DNA from: Sandaracinaceae bacterium
GTDB lineage: Bacteria > Myxococcota_A > Polyangia > Polyangiales > Sandaracinaceae
Length of the DNA stretch: 14,559 nt
Direction: 5' to 3'
Assembly (NCBI GenBank): GCA_025056955.1
Contig: JANWYL010000051.1
Span: forward strand, 1-14,559
The notes under the pieces are model-generated. The model was not told where the DNA came from, did not search any database, and was given only the letters and a program-made list of their open reading frames with translations. The position numbers were made by a program, and so were the translations under genes. Below, piece by piece: positions 1-8,615 of the stretch (its first letter is position 1; the number at the start of each line of letters is the position of its first letter).

Positions 1-1
1 G

Positions 2-3000
2 GCCGAGGCGCTCCTGGCACGGGCAGCCATGCTTGAAAGCGCGGCCGATAGGCCAAATGCAGGAGCAGATCTCCGTTTTCGGGCGCTTCTTGGTGCAGCA
101 GAGCTCCGTGCATGGGCCCGTGATCTCGATGGGGCCCTGGCGCTTGTCGAACGCGCCTATGCCATAAACAGCGACCACCTGCCGCTGGTCCGTTTTGCCC
201 GTTTGCTTGCTGCTGCAAGTGGGCGCATTGAGGAGGCTGAGAAATGGCTTGAGCGCGAAATCGCTTGCGCCCGCAAAAATTCAAAAGACCAGAACCGGGA
301 GTGGGTATTTCTTCAAGCCCTTCTCGTTTCGATGAGGATTCGAAGGGGGAATTTGGCTTCCGCCCAAGAAGCTGCGCGCGAAGCCTTTGAGGCTTTTCCT
401 TGTCTTTTGACTGCGCTTTTGGTGCTTGTGGCAGGCGGAAATCCCCAAACGCTTTTTGCGGGAAGCAGATGGCTGGAGCACCACCTTGGGGGCCCACTCG
501 TTCGAACGATTGTGTTTCATGCCTTGGCTCAGCTCGATTTCACATCGTTTCCATCTCCGAGCGAAGCGCCGCTTTCGCCTGCCCTGATTCTTTCGTGGCT
601 CCTCCGTTCGGAAAAGCCAAGCGAGCGCGCGCGCCTTTGGGCCTTGCTTGCCACCAAGGTTGGAGGCGAGCTTGCCCATGCCGCTTTGACCCTTGCAGCG
701 TGTGAAGGAAGCGCTTCTGGCAGTGAGACGGAATTCCTTGAGCCCGCGGTGCAAAAAGGAAGGCCCCTGGCCATTGCCCTTGGGCTTGAGGAGGCCGTGC
801 GAACGCAGCGCAGCGCCCAGGAGCTTGCCCGGATCGAAGCGCTTGCTCCCCACCTGAGAGGTGGAGATCGAGCGAGTTGGCTTGCTCGGGCAGCCCTTCT
901 TTCCAGCGCCGATTCTGAGCGTGCTGAAGCATTGATCAGGGCGGCGGTTCAAGCCGAGCCTGCGCTTGGGGCAATCGACGCGGCCCGTGAGCGGCTGGCA
1001 GAGGTCGATCCCGTAAAAAGGCTTGAATTGGCCGAGCGGATTGGCCCCCTCCCCGCGGCTGCTCAGCTCGCATTTGATCGAGGAGCCGTGGGGCTTGAGC
1101 GGAGCCTCTTTGAGCGTGTTCTTGAAAAAGAACCTCTCTTCTCAATCGTGTGGATCGATACCTGGGCCCAAAGCGAGGACCTTGATCGCGTTTTCGAAGA
1201 GCATTTGGGGCAGCGGGAGGCCCATGCCAATGAAGCTGGGATCTCGTTCATTCGCGCTTTTCTGGGCGACCCAGTGGCTGCGCTCGAAGCCTATGCCAGT
1301 GCCCCCTCAATCGCCACAGCCCTTGTGCGCACATTTTTTGCTCAAACCCCCGAAGAAGCTGCATTGGGCTGGTCGGATTTTGCTTCAAGCGCTGGGATTA
1401 CTACATGGGCTGCTTTGGGGATTCGAGAAAGCGCTCGGGCATGGCTTGGTCTTTCTCCTGAGCACAGCTTCGAGCTTCTGAATGCCCTCGTACCCTCTCT
1501 CAAAGGCGCGTGGGCAATTGGCATCCTGGCTGCCCAAAGGCTTGGCCGACCAGAACTCATCGCTCGGGCATGGGAGCGCTACGCGGAAAGTGTGGAACGC
1601 CCAAGCGAACGGGCCTTTTTCTGGTCTCGCTCTTCGCTTTGGGCCATCGAGGCCGGCGAAAGCGCCCAAGCCCTCCGTTGGCTGCGCCATGTGGATCGTC
1701 TATTTCCTGGCGATCCATTTCTCGAGTTCCTCGAGCCGAGGCTTGCTCGGCGCCTGGGGGAGGCCCTTGCCACCCAAGGCCTTGCTTTGCGTTTTGCCGA
1801 GCCACCGCTCTGGGTGGTCTTCGAGGCCCATCGCTCGATTGAATTCGAGGATTCCTCTTTTGCGAAGGAAGCCCTCGCAAATGAGGCTCAAGGAGTGGTG
1901 GCGCGCTGGCTTCAATTCCTCGAAGAGCGAAAAAAGGCAAGCGTTGAAGCCAAGGGCGAGGAGCCCTGGTCAAGCCTCCGGATGGCTGAGGAGAGAGTGG
2001 ATCGAAGCCCAGAAATTCAAGCCAAGGAACTTTTCGCCTTTGTTCCAAAGCTTTCTGCTCCAGAAGATCGGGCTGCGCTTCTGCGGCTGTCCTACATGCT
2101 CTCTCTTGCTGCCTCACCCAACGAATGGCTGGAGCGCGAGTGGTTGCGGCATGCGGCTTCTGCCATTGAAGCCGATCCCCGCATTGCTCGCATCGCCTTT
2201 GGCCTCGGCCTCGCTCTTGGGGCAGATGGGGTGGCTCGGGATGCAGGGTTGGCCTTTTCCCAATTCCTCCAAGGTGCAGATGAAAAAAGCAGTGTCGCTT
2301 ACCATGCTTGCGTGTTGACCGCTTATCCCTCTCGCGAGCTTGCCCGCCAAAGCCTCGAGAGGCTTCTTGTGTTGGAAAGCATTGCCCCTGATCATCCCTT
2401 GCTCTCAGAAGGGATCGCGCTTTTGGCACTTGAATCCGGAGAAGTCGAAATCGCAAGCCAAGCTTTTGAGCGGGCGGCGCGGGTGGCCCAGTACCCTCGA
2501 CGCAAGGCACGCCTTTTGTTGAACGCTGCAGAAGCCCTTGAAGACATGGGCGTTGAAGCCTCGCGCCTTGCCGAAGTGCTCAAGCGTGCTGCCCAAGTGG
2601 ACATCACCTATCCCCACCTTTTTGAAAAGTTGGCTTCCGTGCTCGAAGAGCTCGAGGACAAAGAAAGCCTGCGCTTCTTTGTGGAACGAGCCATTGAAAG
2701 CGGCTTGGTTTCGGAGCCTCCTTGGCGCCTGCCCTTGCTCCAAGCACGGCTGTGCGAAGAGGGCGGGGATCGGATGGGAGCGCGAAACGCCCTTCGCAAG
2801 GCCATTGAAGCCATGGCCGAGGCCGAAGGAAGCCAAGAGCATCTGGCAGCCCTTCGCAAACTCGCTGAGCTCTCCCTCGAAGACGAAGACTATCGCGCCG
2901 CTGGAGAGTCCCTCGTCAACTTGGCCCGTTATTCGAGGGATCCCTCTGAGCTGCGCTGGATTTTCTTTGAACTTGGAACAATCTATGACAAGCACGTCCC

Positions 3001-4351
3001 TGACGCCAAAAGGGCCGAGGCAGCTTATCGGCGCGTTTTAAAACTTGCGCCTGGCGACGGAGAAGCCTTGGCCCGTCTTGTAAGCCTCTATCGTCGGGAG
3101 GGAAATATTCAACAAGCCGTTGAAACGCTTGAGGAGTTGCTCAAGGCAGAGATGGATCCTGATCGGGCCCGCTCTCACCGCCTGGAGCTCGCTCGGATTT
3201 ACGAAGAAAGCGGCGACCTTCGGCGAGCAGAGCAGGTGCTCGAAGCCACTCGCCGCAACCACCCGACTGATCTTGAGGCAATTCGGGCGCTTGCTGATTT
3301 TTACCGCCGGCAGCAAGCCCATCCAGCGCTTGCGATGCACTTAAACCGCGCCGCTCAAGACTTTCGCACCGCCCTCGCCAAGGATTGGTCAGACGAAGCC
3401 GCGTGGGTGGGCTTGGTAGAGGTTCTCCTCTGGAGAGGTCGGCACGATGCAGCCTCTGCCGTGGCCTCGGCAGCCGTCGCGGCCGGCATCGTCAATAGCG
3501 AAATTGGTAAACTCGTCAACGAGTCGGGAGCCGCTCCTCCCTGTCGCTCTCGCCTGGACTCCCCTGAAGTTGCCGATGCGATCGCTCCTCCAGAACTTCC
3601 AAGCGCAACGCGGGAGTTTTTCTCTGTGTTATCGCCTTTTTTGGATCGCATGTATCCTTATGACCTCCGCTCACAACGGGCGGAACGCCTTTCCAGTCGG
3701 GACGCGTTGCTCAGCCGCCTGGTACAGGGTATTGGCCAAGGACTTGGAAGCCCTGAGCTCGAGGTCTGGGTGGCGCCCGGCTCTCCGCGCTTGTGCACAA
3801 ATGTTGCCACAAAGCCTCCTCAGATCTTGGTTGGCCGTGACCTCCTTGCAGCCTCGCAAGACGAGCTTATTTTCCTGCTCACACGTGCAGGTTACCTTGC
3901 GAAATCAGGCCTGGGGCTTTTGCCTCGAATCCCTTTGTCTGAGCTTGGCTTGATTTTTGCTTCTTTTGCCAGCCGCCTTGACCCAGGCTTGGCCTCTTCG
4001 GTGGATCCAAGTCTGCTCCAGGAATTCTCAAGGCGCCTTCAGCGCCACGTGCCTCGCAAGCACTTTGAAGATCTCGCCCCCCTCGCCCTCGAGGGCTGGG
4101 GAGCGATTGGAGCCGAGCCAGCTCGTCTTGTGACCGCAGCTTTTGAGATGGCCAATCGCATCGCTCTGCTCTTTGGGGGATCGGTTCCAGGGGCGCTTTC
4201 TGCCCTTGCGCGTTTGGCCGGCCTGGGCTTGGATCCCACCGAACGCTCGATCTCCAAAATGATTGGGCTTAGCGAGGTGCGCTCCCTTCTCTCCTTTGCC
4301 ATCTCTGAGTCTCATTTTGAAGCCAGGCGACGGGCTCAAGGCCTTTCCTAG
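2..4351 (+). CDS. Giant TPR-repeat protein, 5' end outside the window
   Basis: The frame is open from base 2. The first ATG (29) has no Shine-Dalgarno before it and the upstream codons (AEALLARAA) look like TPR helix, so the real start is probably upstream. Numbered from that ATG, 1440 residues remain. Most are Ala/Leu/Glu-rich helical repeats of tetratricopeptide type, clearest at about 975-1150 (for example AEAAYRRVLKLAPGDGEALA and AEQVLEATRRNHPTDLEAI). TPR arrays bind other proteins. The last 250 residues (about 1185-1435) are not TPR: they contain ILVGRDLLAASQDELIFLLTRA followed by paired helices, which resembles the core of M48-type zincin-like domains, but I see no HExxH. No signal peptide or membrane segment is visible in the part present. 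It ends 2 bp before nadD, so it is probably transcribed with it. TPR identity is secure. The specific role is unknown and the C-terminal assignment is tentative. Confidence 0.85.
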   Translation, partial: AEALLARAAMLESAADRPNAGADLRFRALLGAAELRAWARDLDGALALVERAYAINSDHLPLVRFARLLAAASGRIEEAEKWLEREIACARKNSKDQNREWVFLQALLVSMRIRRGNLASAQEAAREAFEAFPCLLTALLVLVAGGNPQTLFAGSRWLEHHLGGPLVRTIVFHALAQLDFTSFPSPSEAPLSPALILSWLLRSEKPSERARLWALLATKVGGELAHAALTLAACEGSASGSETEFLEPAVQKGRPLAIALGLEEAVRTQRSAQELARIEALAPHLRGGDRASWLARAALLSSADSERAEALIRAAVQAEPALGAIDAARERLAEVDPVKRLELAERIGPLPAAAQLAFDRGAVGLERSLFERVLEKEPLFSIVWIDTWAQSEDLDRVFEEHLGQREAHANEAGISFIRAFLGDPVAALEAYASAPSIATALVRTFFAQTPEEAALGWSDFASSAGITTWAALGIRESARAWLGLSPEHSFELLNALVPSLKGAWAIGILAAQRLGRPELIARAWERYAESVERPSERAFFWSRSSLWAIEAGESAQALRWLRHVDRLFPGDPFLEFLEPRLARRLGEALATQGLALRFAEPPLWVVFEAHRSIEFEDSSFAKEALANEAQGVVARWLQFLEERKKASVEAKGEEPWSSLRMAEERVDRSPEIQAKELFAFVPKLSAPEDRAALLRLSYMLSLAASPNEWLEREWLRHAASAIEADPRIARIAFGLGLALGADGVARDAGLAFSQFLQGADEKSSVAYHACVLTAYPSRELARQSLERLLVLESIAPDHPLLSEGIALLALESGEVEIASQAFERAARVAQYPRRKARLLLNAAEALEDMGVEASRLAEVLKRAAQVDITYPHLFEKLASVLEELEDKESLRFFVERAIESGLVSEPPWRLPLLQARLCEEGGDRMGARNALRKAIEAMAEAEGSQEHLAALRKLAELSLEDEDYRAAGESLVNLARYSRDPSELRWIFFELGTIYDKHVPDAKRAEAAYRRVLKLAPGDGEALARLVSLYRREGNIQQAVETLEELLKAEMDPDRARSHRLELARIYEESGDLRRAEQVLEATRRNHPTDLEAIRALADFYRRQQAHPALAMHLNRAAQDFRTALAKDWSDEAAWVGLVEVLLWRGRHDAASAVASAAVAAGIVNSEIGKLVNESGAAPPCRSRLDSPEVADAIAPPELPSATREFFSVLSPFLDRMYPYDLRSQRAERLSSRDALLSRLVQGIGQGLGSPELEVWVAPGSPRLCTNVATKPPQILVGRDLLAASQDELIFLLTRAGYLAKSGLGLLPRIPLSELGLIFASFASRLDPGLASSVDPSLLQEFSRRLQRHVPRKHFEDLAPLALEGWGAIGAEPARLVTAAFEMANRIALLFGGSVPGALSALARLAGLGLDPTERSISKMIGLSEVRSLLSFAISESHFEARRRAQGLS

Positions 4352-4353
4352 CC

Positions 4354-4917
4354 ATGGCTGCGCGAGAAGCATGGAAAAGGATTGGAATCCTCGGTGGGAG
4401 TTTCGACCCACCTCACCTTGGTCACGTTTTCCTTGGGGCCACAGCCCTTCTTTGTGCTCAAGTTGATGGTCTTTTCGTCATTCCCGTCTGCGTGCATCCC
4501 TTGGGCAAGCCACTTTCGCCTTTTGTTCACCGCTTGGCGATGACGCAGTTGGCCTTCCGCGTTCTCGATCCCGAACGGGTGCTCATTTTGGACATCGAAG
4601 CCAAACTCCCTGAACCCAACTGGACCTACCGCACCCTTGAGGCCCTCCGGGCCCACTTTCCCAAAGCGGACCTTGTCCTCGTCCTTGGCGAGGACAGTGC
4701 CCGCGAGCTCGATCGCTGGCAGCGCCCCGAAGTGATCCGATCCTTGGCCTCGCTTTTTGTTGTGGGCCGCGGCCTCTCTTCGATGCCTTTTGCGCTTCCG
4801 CCAATCAGCTCGAGCGAAATCAGGGCCCGTGTCCGCCAGGGGCAAGGGGTTGAAGGCCTTGTGGGAAGCGAGGTCGATGCATACATTCGCCGTCATCACC
4901 TTTACCGCGAGCCATGA
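4354..4917 (+). CDS. nadD: Nicotinate-nucleotide adenylyltransferase
   Basis: NadD transfers AMP from ATP to nicotinate mononucleotide, giving deamido-NAD in the cytoplasm, the step shared by de novo and nicotinate-salvage NAD synthesis. The 187-residue length is normal for the family. The nucleotidyltransferase signature GGSFDPPHLGH lies at residues 14-24, carrying the HxGH-type ATP site. The second signature ISSSEIR is at 151-157 (usual form ISSTxIR), and the typical tail VDAYIRRHHLY follows at 174-184. The start at 4354 leaves only a short leader before the first beta strand and sits 2 bp after the TPR gene's TAG, so translation is probably coupled; the Shine-Dalgarno is weak. The stop overlaps the next gene's start in an ATGA. 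All key motifs are present and the identification is firm. Confidence 0.95.
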   Translation: MAAREAWKRIGILGGSFDPPHLGHVFLGATALLCAQVDGLFVIPVCVHPLGKPLSPFVHRLAMTQLAFRVLDPERVLILDIEAKLPEPNWTYRTLEALRAHFPKADLVLVLGEDSARELDRWQRPEVIRSLASLFVVGRGLSSMPFALPPISSSEIRARVRQGQGVEGLVGSEVDAYIRRHHLYREP

Positions 4918-5726
4918 GCAAAGCGATCGATCTTCTCATCATCGGGAGGGGCCGAGTGGGGCGGAGCCTCGGGCGGGCGTTCCGCCGCGCGCAACGCTCA
5001 GTACGGATTTGGAGTGGCCGGGCCTTTATGGCCAACCCCCTCCCTTCTCTTCCTCCCGCTTCTGTGATTTGGATCACTGTTTCTGATCCCCACATCGAAG
5101 CCGTATCGCGGCATTTGGCCTCTGCCCTGGGAAAGGCTGGCTTTTTGCCATCAATTGCCCATGCCTCTGGCGCCCTCCCGCCTTCCGTGCTTTGGGCCTG
5201 CCGCGAGCGCGGGGCGCCAATCGCTGCCGCTCATCCCTGCCTGTCGTTTGGCAGTGCCCGCACCCCTCTCAAAGGCGGGGTTTTTGTGCTGGACGGCGAT
5301 CCCCACGCCATCGATGCCCTGAGCAGGCTGATCCTGGACCTCGAGGGAAAACCCATCATCAAAGGCATCCACGGCCCTCGCTACCACGCTGCCTTGGCCC
5401 TTGCTGCAAATGGCTCAGGAGCGCTTGCCGCCCTCGCTTCTTCTGCGCTCGAAGCCATGGGCTTTACCCCTCCCGAAAGCCGTGCGATTTTGAGTGGCTT
5501 GCTCCACTCCCTTGCTTTGAACATCCGCCGCATGGGTCCAGCCGAGGCCCTGACTGGCCCCATCGCCCGAGGTGATGTCCAAACCCTCGCCCGACACATC
5601 GAAAGCCTCGAAGGCCCCGATCGCAATGACTACCTTGCAGTAAGCCGCCTGATTCTGCGGGCTGCCCTCCTTCGCGGGCTATCGCAAGATGCCCATTCTG
5701 CAATCGCATCCCTTCTTGAACCATGA
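4914..5726 (+). CDS. Rossmann-fold protein with DUF2520 domain
   Basis: This 270-residue protein resembles the Rossmann-like/DUF2520 family, which is related in fold to NADP-dependent beta-hydroxyacid and F420-dependent oxidoreductases. The N-terminal strand IDLLIIGRGRVGRSLG carries the dinucleotide-binding GxGxxG at residues 11-16. The segment VIWITVSDPHIEAVSRHLA follows the usual strand 4-helix pattern of such folds. The helical C-terminal half (about 145-270), with YHAALALAANGSGALAALA and later helices, matches the all-alpha dimerisation domain typical of DUF2520. The ATG overlaps the nadD stop (ATGA), so the two are translationally coupled. The substrate is not known for the family and I do not propose one. 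Adjacency to nadD suggests a nicotinamide-nucleotide connection, which is inference. No signal peptide is seen. Confidence 0.8.
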   Translation: MSKAIDLLIIGRGRVGRSLGRAFRRAQRSVRIWSGRAFMANPLPSLPPASVIWITVSDPHIEAVSRHLASALGKAGFLPSIAHASGALPPSVLWACRERGAPIAAAHPCLSFGSARTPLKGGVFVLDGDPHAIDALSRLILDLEGKPIIKGIHGPRYHAALALAANGSGALAALASSALEAMGFTPPESRAILSGLLHSLALNIRRMGPAEALTGPIARGDVQTLARHIESLEGPDRNDYLAVSRLILRAALLRGLSQDAHSAIASLLEP

Positions 5727-5809
5727 GGCCAGACCCTCTGGTACCTTTAAAAAACCTCGCCCAAGCACCCCAAAAACCCGGCAATTGAAGTGCACCCAGA
5801 TCGACCTCA

Positions 5810-7186
5810 TCACTCGTGGATGAGTCGAAAAACCCATGCCCCAAGCAAGGCCGAGACAAGGGCAAGAAGGATCGCGCCCACCCCAATTGCAAGAGGCGAA
5901 AGCACAAAAACAGTGGCCTTCCTTTCACTCCTTTCACTGAGCTCACGAGGACTCTTTTCCTCCCCCTTACCTCTAAACACTGGCAAAAAAAGCTCTGTTG
6001 GAAGCTCATGAACCGGCTCAGCCTCATTTGGCTTTTCTAAAGCCAGCTCATTAGCACCCGCCTCATCTCTTGCCTCCTCGGCTGCGGCTTCTCCCTTAAA
6101 GGCCCTCGAAGCCATCTCCCGCTCCCTGCGGGTCGCCACGATTTCATCGCCAAAATGCTCCCTCAAAAAAGCAGCAAAGCGGATTTGAGAGGTGAGAAGG
6201 TGGTGCCGAATAAGGTAATCATCGAGGGCTTCAAGCATGGCCTTGGCCGAAGGAAAACGGGCCTCCCGTTCAGGTGCGAGCGCCTGGTCAAGAATGGCTT
6301 GGAGCTCGGAGTGGCCTGGAAGACCGCGCTCAGGAAGCCTTGGAATCTGAGCGCGCTTCGCCTGCTCGAGCATCTCCCCTTCACTTCCGCGGTAGAGCCT
6401 CCGGCCCGCACAGAGCTCCCACAAAATGATCCCACTTGCAAACACATCCGAACGGGCGTCAAGCTCTTCTCCACGGGCTTGCTCGGGCGACATGTAAGCG
6501 CTCTTTCCAACAATCTTTGAGCCATCAAAGTGCCCCTTTCCAATTTCCAGGGCCCGACCGTGCACCTTAGCAATTCCAAAGTCGCATAGTTTAACCTCCC
6601 CTTCAAAAGAAATCAAGACATTCGATGGCGAAACATCGCGATGAACAATCCCAAGGGGTTGGCCACTCTGGTCAGTCGCCCGATGTGCAAAGTCCAAGGC
6701 AACAAGCATCTCCCGCACAATGTGGAAAGCAAACTCTGGCTTGAGCGGAATTTTTCCCCGACTCAGCCGCCTAAGGAGCTCGTTGAGATCGAGCCCCTCG
6801 ACATACTCCATCGCCATAAAAAGGGGGCCTTTCTCTCCTTCCTCGCGGCCAAGTTCAATCACTTGGACGATGTTTGCGTGGCGCAAGGAAGCCGAAAGCT
6901 TGGCCTCAGCAATGAACTGTGCTGAAAACACAGGATCTTGAGAGAGCTCAGGGTGAATCTTTTTGATCACCACCAGGCGCTCGGGCCCCAGTGAGGTCTC
7001 CATCCGTGCAAGGTAGATCGTCGCCATTCCCCCCTTTCCAATCCGATCGAAAAGGGTATAGGGGCCAAAGCGACGGGGGAGCTCCTCATCCCTTTGAAGC
7101 TTCAAAGCTTCAGGCCCCGCACCCATCATTCGCACCTTTGTGCCACGAAGTAAGCCCCCTTGCCAAGCCCCCTCTTTCTTTTCCAT
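5810..7186 (-). CDS. Membrane-anchored Ser/Thr protein kinase (PknB type)
   Basis: This 458-residue protein is a eukaryotic-type kinase that phosphorylates Ser/Thr on target proteins. The kinase domain spans about 41-325. It has the glycine loop GKGGMA (50-55), the ATP-anchoring lysine in VVIKK (K75), the helix-C glutamate (E94), the catalytic loop HRDVSPSN (182-189, D184), the metal-binding DFG (202-204) and SPE in place of APE (233-235). The usual lysine of HRDLKPxN is serine here, a variant I recall from many myxobacterial kinases. A charged linker (about 365-428) leads to one hydrophobic segment (about 430-452) and only a few residues after it, so the kinase is probably tethered to the membrane by its tail with the catalytic domain in the cytoplasm. 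There is no extracellular sensor. The ATG directly follows the gltA TGA, with AGAAGGG just upstream inside gltA. An alternative start at the MM of residues 20-21 is possible. Confidence 0.92.
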   Translation of the reverse strand: MEKKEGAWQGGLLRGTKVRMMGAGPEALKLQRDEELPRRFGPYTLFDRIGKGGMATIYLARMETSLGPERLVVIKKIHPELSQDPVFSAQFIAEAKLSASLRHANIVQVIELGREEGEKGPLFMAMEYVEGLDLNELLRRLSRGKIPLKPEFAFHIVREMLVALDFAHRATDQSGQPLGIVHRDVSPSNVLISFEGEVKLCDFGIAKVHGRALEIGKGHFDGSKIVGKSAYMSPEQARGEELDARSDVFASGIILWELCAGRRLYRGSEGEMLEQAKRAQIPRLPERGLPGHSELQAILDQALAPEREARFPSAKAMLEALDDYLIRHHLLTSQIRFAAFLREHFGDEIVATRREREMASRAFKGEAAAEEARDEAGANELALEKPNEAEPVHELPTELFLPVFRGKGEEKSPRELSERSERKATVFVLSPLAIGVGAILLALVSALLGAWVFRLIHE

Positions 7187-8482
7187 TCAACCCTTCTTTC
7201 GCTCCCCGATTGGAACAAAGGGACGACGGGCAGGGCCAAGGTAAACCTGCCGTGGTCGAGCGATCTTTTGCTCCGGGTCGTTGTGCATCTCCTCCCACTG
7301 GGCAAGCCAGCCAGGTGTGCGGCCAATCGCAAAAAGCACTGTCATCATGTCAAGGGGAATCCCCATCGCCTCATAGATAAGCCCAGAGTAGAAATCAACG
7401 TTGGGGTAGAGCTTGCGCTTGATGAAATAATCGTCCTCTAGGGCAATCCGCTCCACCTCAACAGCGATGTCGATCAAGGGGTTTTTGCCGACGGCATCGA
7501 AAACCTCATAAGCCAGTCTTTTGATCACTTTGGCGCGTGGGTCGTAGTTTTTGTAGACCCTATGTCCAAAGCCCATGAGCTTGGTTTCTCCTGCCTTCAC
7601 CTTCTTAATAAACTCGGGAATGCGATCTTTTGAGCCGATCTGGCGGAGCATGTGAATGACTTGCTCGTTGGCCCCCCCGTGGAGTGGACCAGAGAGGGCA
7701 GCAGCAGCCGCAGCGAGAGCACTATAGGGATCCGCCTTCGATGAACCCACGATTCGCATGGTCGAAGTCGAACAATTCTGCTCGTGATCGGCATGAAGAA
7801 TGAAGAGCACGTCCAAGGCCCGTTCGACCACAGGATTGGGCTTGTACTTGAGCTCGGTCATTTTGAACATCATGTTGAGGAAATTGCCCGCATAACTCAG
7901 GTCATTGTCTGGATAGACGATTGGCAAGCCCCGCCTGTGACGGTAGGCATAGGCAGCAAGGGTTGGGACTTTGGCGATGAGCCGAATGATTTGAAGGCGC
8001 CGATTGGCAGGATCCGAAACGTTTTTGGCTTCCGGATAAAAGGTCGAAAGGGCCGCAATCGTCGAAATCAAGATCCCCATTGGGTGGGCATCGTAGCGGA
8101 ACCCCTCGATGAATTCCCGCATGTTTTCATGCACCATCGTGTGGAGAGTGACCTCCCTTTGGAAGGATTCGAGCTCTTCCTTTGTCGGAAGTTCCCCGTT
8201 TAAAAGCAACCAAGCCACTTCGAGAAAAGTCGAATGCTCAGCCAGCTCTTCAATGGGGTAGCCCCTGTACTCGAGAATCCCCCGTTCGCCGTCGATATAG
8301 GTGATGCGAGAGATCGTCGATGCCGTGTTTTGGTAGGCTGGATCGTACGACATCAAGCCAAAGTCATCTTCGCTCACCTTGATCTCGCGGAGCTTCATCG
8401 CTGGGATCGTGCCGTGGGTGATGGGGATCTCGTAGCTTTTGCCTGTTCGGTTATCGATGATGGTGAGCGTCTCTTTGGCCAT
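7187..8482 (-). CDS. gltA: Citrate synthase
   Basis: Citrate synthase condenses acetyl-CoA and oxaloacetate to citrate, the entry step of the TCA cycle, in the cytoplasm. The protein has 431 residues from the ATG at 8482 and resembles the longer, hexameric-type bacterial enzyme. The catalytic residues are all visible: H268 in GPLHGGANE, H307 in GFGHRVYKNYDPRA and D363 in NVDFYSG. Family motifs HADHEQNCSTS (230-240) and RTPGWLAQW (388-396) are also intact. I chose 8482 rather than the upstream in-frame ATG at 8512 because AAGGAG lies 5 bases before it and the MAKETLTI N-terminus fits the family. A candidate promoter lies at 8530-8558. The gene ends exactly where the kinase gene begins, so the two are almost certainly co-transcribed. 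Nothing is missing or truncated. Confidence 0.97.
   Translation of the reverse strand: MAKETLTIIDNRTGKSYEIPITHGTIPAMKLREIKVSEDDFGLMSYDPAYQNTASTISRITYIDGERGILEYRGYPIEELAEHSTFLEVAWLLLNGELPTKEELESFQREVTLHTMVHENMREFIEGFRYDAHPMGILISTIAALSTFYPEAKNVSDPANRRLQIIRLIAKVPTLAAYAYRHRRGLPIVYPDNDLSYAGNFLNMMFKMTELKYKPNPVVERALDVLFILHADHEQNCSTSTMRIVGSSKADPYSALAAAAAALSGPLHGGANEQVIHMLRQIGSKDRIPEFIKKVKAGETKLMGFGHRVYKNYDPRAKVIKRLAYEVFDAVGKNPLIDIAVEVERIALEDDYFIKRKLYPNVDFYSGLIYEAMGIPLDMMTVLFAIGRTPGWLAQWEEMHNDPEQKIARPRQVYLGPARRPFVPIGERKKG
7191..7197 (-). promoter_or_regulatory. Ribosome binding site of the kinase, inside gltA
   Basis: AGAAGGG on the minus strand lies four bases before the kinase ATG, within the last codons of citrate synthase. 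It supports the start at 7186 and suggests that ribosomes finishing gltA can restart on the kinase. Confidence 0.6.
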
Positions 8483-8487
8483 GGTTT

Positions 8488-8493
8488 CTCCTT
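8488..8493 (-). promoter_or_regulatory. Ribosome binding site of gltA
   Basis: AAGGAG on the minus strand lies five bases before the ATG at 8482. It decides the citrate synthase start in favour of 8482 over the in-frame ATG at 8512. Confidence 0.75.
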
Positions 8494-8529
8494 CTTTGTG
8501 TAAATGGCGCACTGCGTCGTAGCGTGCGC

Positions 8530-8558
8530 ATTCTGTGGAAAAGGTGCAAACCTGTAAA
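8530..8558 (-). promoter_or_regulatory. Candidate sigma-70-type promoter for gltA-kinase
   Basis: On the minus strand TTTACA (8558-8553, five of six matches to TTGACA) is followed after 17 bases by CAGAAT (8535-8530, four of six matches to TATAAT). Transcription would begin near 8523, about 40 bases before the gltA start, in the 133-base gap after the glycosyltransferase gene. This is seen by eye only, and organism-specific promoter rules are unknown. Confidence 0.4.
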
Positions 8559-8615
8559 GATCACTTTGAGGCAAAGCACATTTTCGATGAGGAGGGGCTA
8601 CCATAAGGTAAGGCC

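Noticed and set aside
1557..2510. 317-codon minus-strand open frame opposite the TPR gene
   Set aside because: It is fully antisense to a well-supported repeat protein and has no recognisable domain and no Shine-Dalgarno; it is explained by codon bias.
5729..5741. CCAGA-CCC-TCTGG hairpin between the DUF2520 and kinase genes
   Set aside because: The stem has only five base pairs and no clear T-run follows it, so it is too weak to call a terminator for either converging gene.
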